Origin: CAYZQH01 sp050300015
Lineage (GTDB): Bacteria; Pseudomonadota; Gammaproteobacteria; Pseudomonadales; Cellvibrionaceae
DNA length: 64,000 nt
Direction: 5' to 3'
Assembly: GCA_050300015.1 (NCBI GenBank)
Contig: JBNKWZ010000024.1
Span: 1 to 64,000 of the forward strand
Shown here piece by piece: positions 60,842 through 64,000 of this stretch. Both the position numbers and the translations under genes were made by a program. Each line of letters opens with the position of its first letter. The stretch's first letter is position 1. The notes under the pieces are model-generated. The model did not search any database, had not been told where the DNA came from, and saw only the letters and a list, made by a program, of their open reading frames with translations.

Positions 60842-61696
60842 ATGAAATTATTCAGTTTCAGCCTTGTGCTGTCGTGGCTTGTGTGTGTGAGCCCACCCCT
60901 TTTGGCAGATGACATTACCCGCGATTTGCGTCACAACAGTGATGGCCTTGCAGAAGAGGATGGCGGTTATTTGGAATTGGGTTTGGGGCTCAGTGCGGCG
61001 ATAAACCCTTATGTACAGGAGGACGAAGATTGTAAGAGCAGAAAAGCCTGTATCAATCTGTTGGTGGGTGGCGCTTACCACTACCGGAATGCCTTTATCG
61101 AACTTGCGGATACCACTTTTGACGGCCTCAACATCGGGTATACCTTGTGGGAGGGACGTCATTGGGAGTTGGATCTTATCGCGGCCAACATTTTCGGGGA
61201 TATCGATACTGATAAGCCCACAAGCACTGATGGCGAGACCCAAAAAAACTACGACCTTTTGTATCGCTCTCGACTAATGATGGCCAGTGGTATCCGTGTA
61301 ACTGGATACGTTAACGGCACTATTTTGCAGTATCGTTTCGTGGGCGATTTATTTGAAGAGCATGGAGTGGTGTCGTCTTTGCGCGTGGGTCGCAGTTGGC
61401 AGTATCGCAATTGGAACTTTCATGCCCTGCTGAGTGCGGAGTGGTTTTCTTCACGGACGTCGAATTATTGGATAGGCGTAACGGCAGAGGAGGCTACTAC
61501 ACGGTTCCCTGAGTACAAACTGGGTTCAGCTTTATTGTTCACTGGCGAAGTAGGTTTTGCTTATCCTTTAGCGGAGCATTGGGTAGCAAGGGCGTTTTGG
61601 CGTTACTCCCCACTTGAGGGTGAAGTATATAAAAGCCCACTGATGGATGAAACCGTCAGTTCGATGCTGGGGGCGGCCATCAGCTATGCGTTTTAA
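60842..61696 (+). CDS. MipA/OmpV-family outer-membrane protein
   Basis: A 284-residue protein with a signal peptide (about 1-22, ending LLAD) and beta-strand repeats ending FGAAISYAF with a terminal Phe. MipA/OmpV features are YLELGLGLSAAINPYV, GAYHYRNAFIELA and GLNIGYTLWEGRHW. These proteins are porin-like or scaffold peptidoglycan enzymes. The ATG at 60842 gives a proper signal peptide, whereas the upstream starts do not. Overlaps the next gene by 11 bp. Confidence 0.85.
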   Translation: MKLFSFSLVLSWLVCVSPPLLADDITRDLRHNSDGLAEEDGGYLELGLGLSAAINPYVQEDEDCKSRKACINLLVGGAYHYRNAFIELADTTFDGLNIGYTLWEGRHWELDLIAANIFGDIDTDKPTSTDGETQKNYDLLYRSRLMMASGIRVTGYVNGTILQYRFVGDLFEEHGVVSSLRVGRSWQYRNWNFHALLSAEWFSSRTSNYWIGVTAEEATTRFPEYKLGSALLFTGEVGFAYPLAEHWVARAFWRYSPLEGEVYKSPLMDETVSSMLGAAISYAF

Positions 61697-62096
61697 TCAA
61701 AGGTTGTTTTATTGCCTGGCTGGTGCGATTACGGCTGTATTGGCCTGCACCTGTGTTTATGCCCTCGCAGAGGAAGAAACCGCCGTCCTTTTTAGCGTAA
61801 AACCCACCAAGTGCATTGCGCTGCATAAGGGACAAGATTGTTATCAAAAACTTAAGTTTAGTTGGCAAACGCCACTGACTGGAAGTTATTGCATTCATGC
61901 CGAAGCTCAGCGAGACCCTTTAGTTTGCTGGCAAGGGCAGAGTCGGTCATCGTTTGTTTATGAATTTGTGGGCAAACAAACGCAACGCTTTTATTTGCGG
62001 AATGATGCAAACGAAAATCTATATGAAGCTGAGTTGGTTGTAACGTGGGTTTATACCAGTAGTAAACGAGACTCCGGTGGTTGGCGATTATTCTGA
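61686..62096 (+). CDS. DUF3019 family exported protein
   Basis: A 136-residue protein with an N-terminal signal (RLFYCLAGAITAVLACTCVYA) and a small domain: FSVKPTKCIALHKGQDCYQKL, FSWQTP, GSYCIHAE and DPLVCWQGQ. It has four cysteines, the DUF3019 pattern. The family is nearly always next to an RstA/RstB-like pair and MipA, as here, suggesting a shared envelope-stress function. Starts inside the mipA 3' end. Confidence 0.82.
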   Translation: MRFNQRLFYCLAGAITAVLACTCVYALAEEETAVLFSVKPTKCIALHKGQDCYQKLKFSWQTPLTGSYCIHAEAQRDPLVCWQGQSRSSFVYEFVGKQTQRFYLRNDANENLYEAELVVTWVYTSSKRDSGGWRLF

Positions 62097-62108
62097 AAAG
62101 GGGCCCGT

Positions 62109-62801
62109 ATGAACGCAAGTGAACATATTTTAGTGGTAGAAGACGATGAATCTCTAGCGGCTTGGATTTGCGATTATCTGATTCAACATAATTATCAAGT
62201 GACTTTAGCCAGTACCGGAACTATGGCAGTAGAATTGATTAGCGCAGACAATCCTGATTTGGTTTTGCTAGATATTATGTTGCCAGAAAAAAATGGGTTT
62301 GACGTGTGCCGAGAAGTCCGTCGCTTTTTTGCGAAACCTATCTTAATGATGACGGCGAGTGGCGATGAAGTAGATGAAGTCTTAGGTTTAGAAATGGGGG
62401 CGGATGATTATATTACTAAGCCCGTTAAGCCTCGTGTGTTGCTGGCACGTATAAAAGCGCTCTTAAGGCGGGAGCCCACTCGGATACACAGCAGTATGCG
62501 CAGTTTTGGTCGCCTTACGCTCGATTCGAGCTCTAAGTCAGCGACGCTTGCGGGCACGCCAATTGACCTTTCCGCCCATGAATTTGATGTGCTTTGGTTG
62601 TTGGCCAATCGTTCTGGTGAAGTGGTTAGTCGAACGGAATTGGTCAGTGAATTACGTGGCATTGATTATGATGGCTTTGATCGATCGATTGATATTCGTA
62701 TTTCCCGCATACGTAAAAAACTTCACGATAACACTGATACGCCAACCAAAATAAAGACCGTTTGGGGACGGGGATATTTGTTTGCGCCGGATGCTTGGTA
62801 A
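62109..62801 (+). CDS. RstA-like OmpR-family response regulator
   Basis: A 230-residue protein: a receiver with EDDE, the phosphoacceptor Asp55 in LVLLDIMLPEKNG, Thr in MMTASG and Lys in ITKPVK. It is followed by a winged-helix domain (about 133-228) with LSAHEFDVLWLLANRSGEVVS and DGFDRSIDIRISRIRKKL. It is closest in style to RstA. It regulates genes with its partner kinase, which begins 5 bp downstream. Probably controls the upstream mipA and DUF3019 genes. Confidence 0.93.
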   Translation: MNASEHILVVEDDESLAAWICDYLIQHNYQVTLASTGTMAVELISADNPDLVLLDIMLPEKNGFDVCREVRRFFAKPILMMTASGDEVDEVLGLEMGADDYITKPVKPRVLLARIKALLRREPTRIHSSMRSFGRLTLDSSSKSATLAGTPIDLSAHEFDVLWLLANRSGEVVSRTELVSELRGIDYDGFDRSIDIRISRIRKKLHDNTDTPTKIKTVWGRGYLFAPDAW

Positions 62802-62806
62802 AAATT

Positions 62807-64000
62807 ATGCGCTTATTGCTTTTGTCGCTGATTGGCACCGTGCTGTTCGCGGTCATTGGTCTTGGGTGGCTGGGGTCGCTGGTTTATTCACAACTTGAGA
62901 CCGGCTCGGGATCGGCCAGCAGCGTAGAGGCCTATCAATCCATGGGGCAGCAGCTGGCTCGGGCGATTGATTCTGGCGGGAAGCAGAGTGCTCCAGCAGC
63001 TGATACCTCACGATTTATTGATCATTGGCCAGACAGTAGTCCCGTTGATTTGAATATTGTCATTGCGGCAGATTTTCCTGTACCTGAAAACCTAAAGTCG
63101 AGCTTCGAGAGCGGTGAACCCCTCTTGCTAGAAGATGGCAGCCATTTGCATATCAATTACTTTTTGCCAAGCACTCAGCAAGTATTGACGTTAACCCTAC
63201 CCATAGACGTGGCACAAGGTCAGGGCAAAGGCATTAGCTTATTGCTGACATTGGTTTTCTATTTTGGACTTATTGCCATCGTATTATTGTGGCTCTACCC
63301 TTTACTGCGTAGGCTCATTTTACTACAGCGCTCTGCTCGGGCATTTGGCGCGGGGCAATTAGATGCACGCATTCCGCTTTCGCGATGGACCTATATAGGG
63401 CCTTTAGAGGTGGCCTTTAACCAAATGGCCGATCGGGTACAAACATTGCTGGCGGACAATCGACTATTGAGTCGAGCGGTATCTCATGACTTAAAAACGC
63501 CATTGGCAAGGCTGCGTTTTGGATTCGAGACATTGGAGGAAACTCAAGATCCCAATTTGACGAAACGGTATTTGGCGCGTATTGGTCATGACCTCGATGA
63601 AATGGAAAGCCTGGTTGTCCGATTGTTGGATTACGCAAAACTCGAAGAGGGTCAAGTCAAATTGGCGTTCGAGCGCATTGATCTCAATGCGTTGGTAAGA
63701 CGGGTGATAGCACCTTTGCCAGAAGATGCGAGACGATTAAAAATAGAGTGTTCCCCCGGGCCTCTTTGGGTAACGGCTGATGCGCATTATTTGAAAATGT
63801 GTCTGAATAATTTGCTGACCAACGCCATACAGTATTCTCAAACGCACGTTTGTATCAGAACCTACAGCGAAGCTGACAAAGTGGTGGTTTGTATCTCTGA
63901 CGACGGTCCCGGTATTCCTGCAGAATTACGTACCCGAGTGTTAAAGCCCTTTGTGCGCGGAGAGGGTGACAATTCAAACGGTCATGGAATGGGGCTTGCG
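62807..64000 (+). CDS. RstB-like sensor histidine kinase (3' end outside the window)
   Basis: The open frame from ATG 62807 to the window edge gives 398 residues: transmembrane helix about 4-26, a periplasmic loop to about 145, a second helix 148-172, HAMP (RSARAFGAGQLDARIPL), HisKA with the phosphoacceptor in AVSHDLKTPLARLRF, and the HATPase_c N box (LNNLLTNAIQYSQ) and G1 box (SDDGPGIPAEL). The sequence ends inside the ATP-lid region (GHGMGLA). It is the partner of the regulator directly upstream. Confidence 0.92.
   Translation, partial: MRLLLLSLIGTVLFAVIGLGWLGSLVYSQLETGSGSASSVEAYQSMGQQLARAIDSGGKQSAPAADTSRFIDHWPDSSPVDLNIVIAADFPVPENLKSSFESGEPLLLEDGSHLHINYFLPSTQQVLTLTLPIDVAQGQGKGISLLLTLVFYFGLIAIVLLWLYPLLRRLILLQRSARAFGAGQLDARIPLSRWTYIGPLEVAFNQMADRVQTLLADNRLLSRAVSHDLKTPLARLRFGFETLEETQDPNLTKRYLARIGHDLDEMESLVVRLLDYAKLEEGQVKLAFERIDLNALVRRVIAPLPEDARRLKIECSPGPLWVTADAHYLKMCLNNLLTNAIQYSQTHVCIRTYSEADKVVVCISDDGPGIPAELRTRVLKPFVRGEGDNSNGHGMGLA

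Noticed and set aside
1..64000. CRISPR arrays, tRNA and rRNA genes
   Set aside because: No regularly spaced direct repeats and no recognisable tRNA or rRNA segments were seen. A tRNAscan or Infernal run would settle tRNAs.

Overview
The window looks like a chromosomal segment of a marine or plant-polymer-degrading gammaproteobacterium, probably Cellvibrionales (Cellvibrio, Saccharophagus, Teredinibacter and relatives). The clues are secreted lipoproteins with long poly-serine linkers, a GH10 xylanase joined to a malectin-like module, a TonB-dependent receptor, type IV pilus minor pilins with PilY1, a BCCT osmolyte transporter and a CydABX oxidase. This assignment is inference from gene style; there is no rRNA or other phylogenetic marker in the window.

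Left part (1-11 kb): an accessory zone. It opens with the end of an IS30-like transposase that cuts the 3' end of an alpha/beta-hydrolase gene, followed by an integron-type attC site and a cassette-like membrane gene. Next come an HxlR regulator and a divergent membrane gene with a paired palindromic operator, several small membrane proteins and lipoproteins, a lipoprotein pseudogene with two in-frame stops, a dead IS200-type element, a small K+ channel-like protein, a GIN-domain/DUF998 pair and a LytS/LytTR-type two-component system.

11-20 kb: a minus-strand secreted redox locus. It has a malectin-cytochrome-DUF1587/1595/1592/1588/1585 lipoprotein, a Tat-exported DUF1552 protein and a large CxxCH protein. 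A 2.1 kb gene-poor stretch and a poly-Ser CE1-like esterase follow. 21-24 kb: small genes (zinc ribbon, Spondin_N) separated by repeats. 24-30 kb: a Tll0287-like haem protein, a sigma-54-dependent regulator and, behind a consensus -24/-12 promoter, cydP-cydA-cydB-cydX-ybgE. 30-40 kb: a dihaem lipoprotein, a PhoX-like phosphatase with a collagen-like stalk, BetT, a frameshifted exported-protein relic and a GH10 xylanase. 41-50 kb: a Cache-PAS / coiled-coil / CheY-CheX sensory group, a MSHA-like pilin, a YozG-type regulator with DUF2975, a Rap1a-like protein, PaiB and a GFA protein. 50-56 kb: the minor pilin operon pilE-pilV-pilW-pilX-pilY1-fimT. 57-64 kb: a cold-shock protein, then a TonB receptor, MipA/OmpV, a DUF3019 protein and an RstA/RstB-like pair that runs off the window.

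The most striking structure is not a gene. An interspersed element of about 170 bp occurs at least eight times at near full length, with seven further short or partial forms, always between genes and in both orientations. It consists of a chain of up to five hairpins bounded by inverted ends (CTATTAACCCGGCAAT at one end, ATTGCCGGGTTAATAG at the other). Two copies are 62-bp forms sharing one internal deletion junction, and some copies are reduced to a single hairpin. It flanks single small genes, lies inside the cyd operon and forms the leader of a histidine kinase gene. I do not recognise it as a named family.
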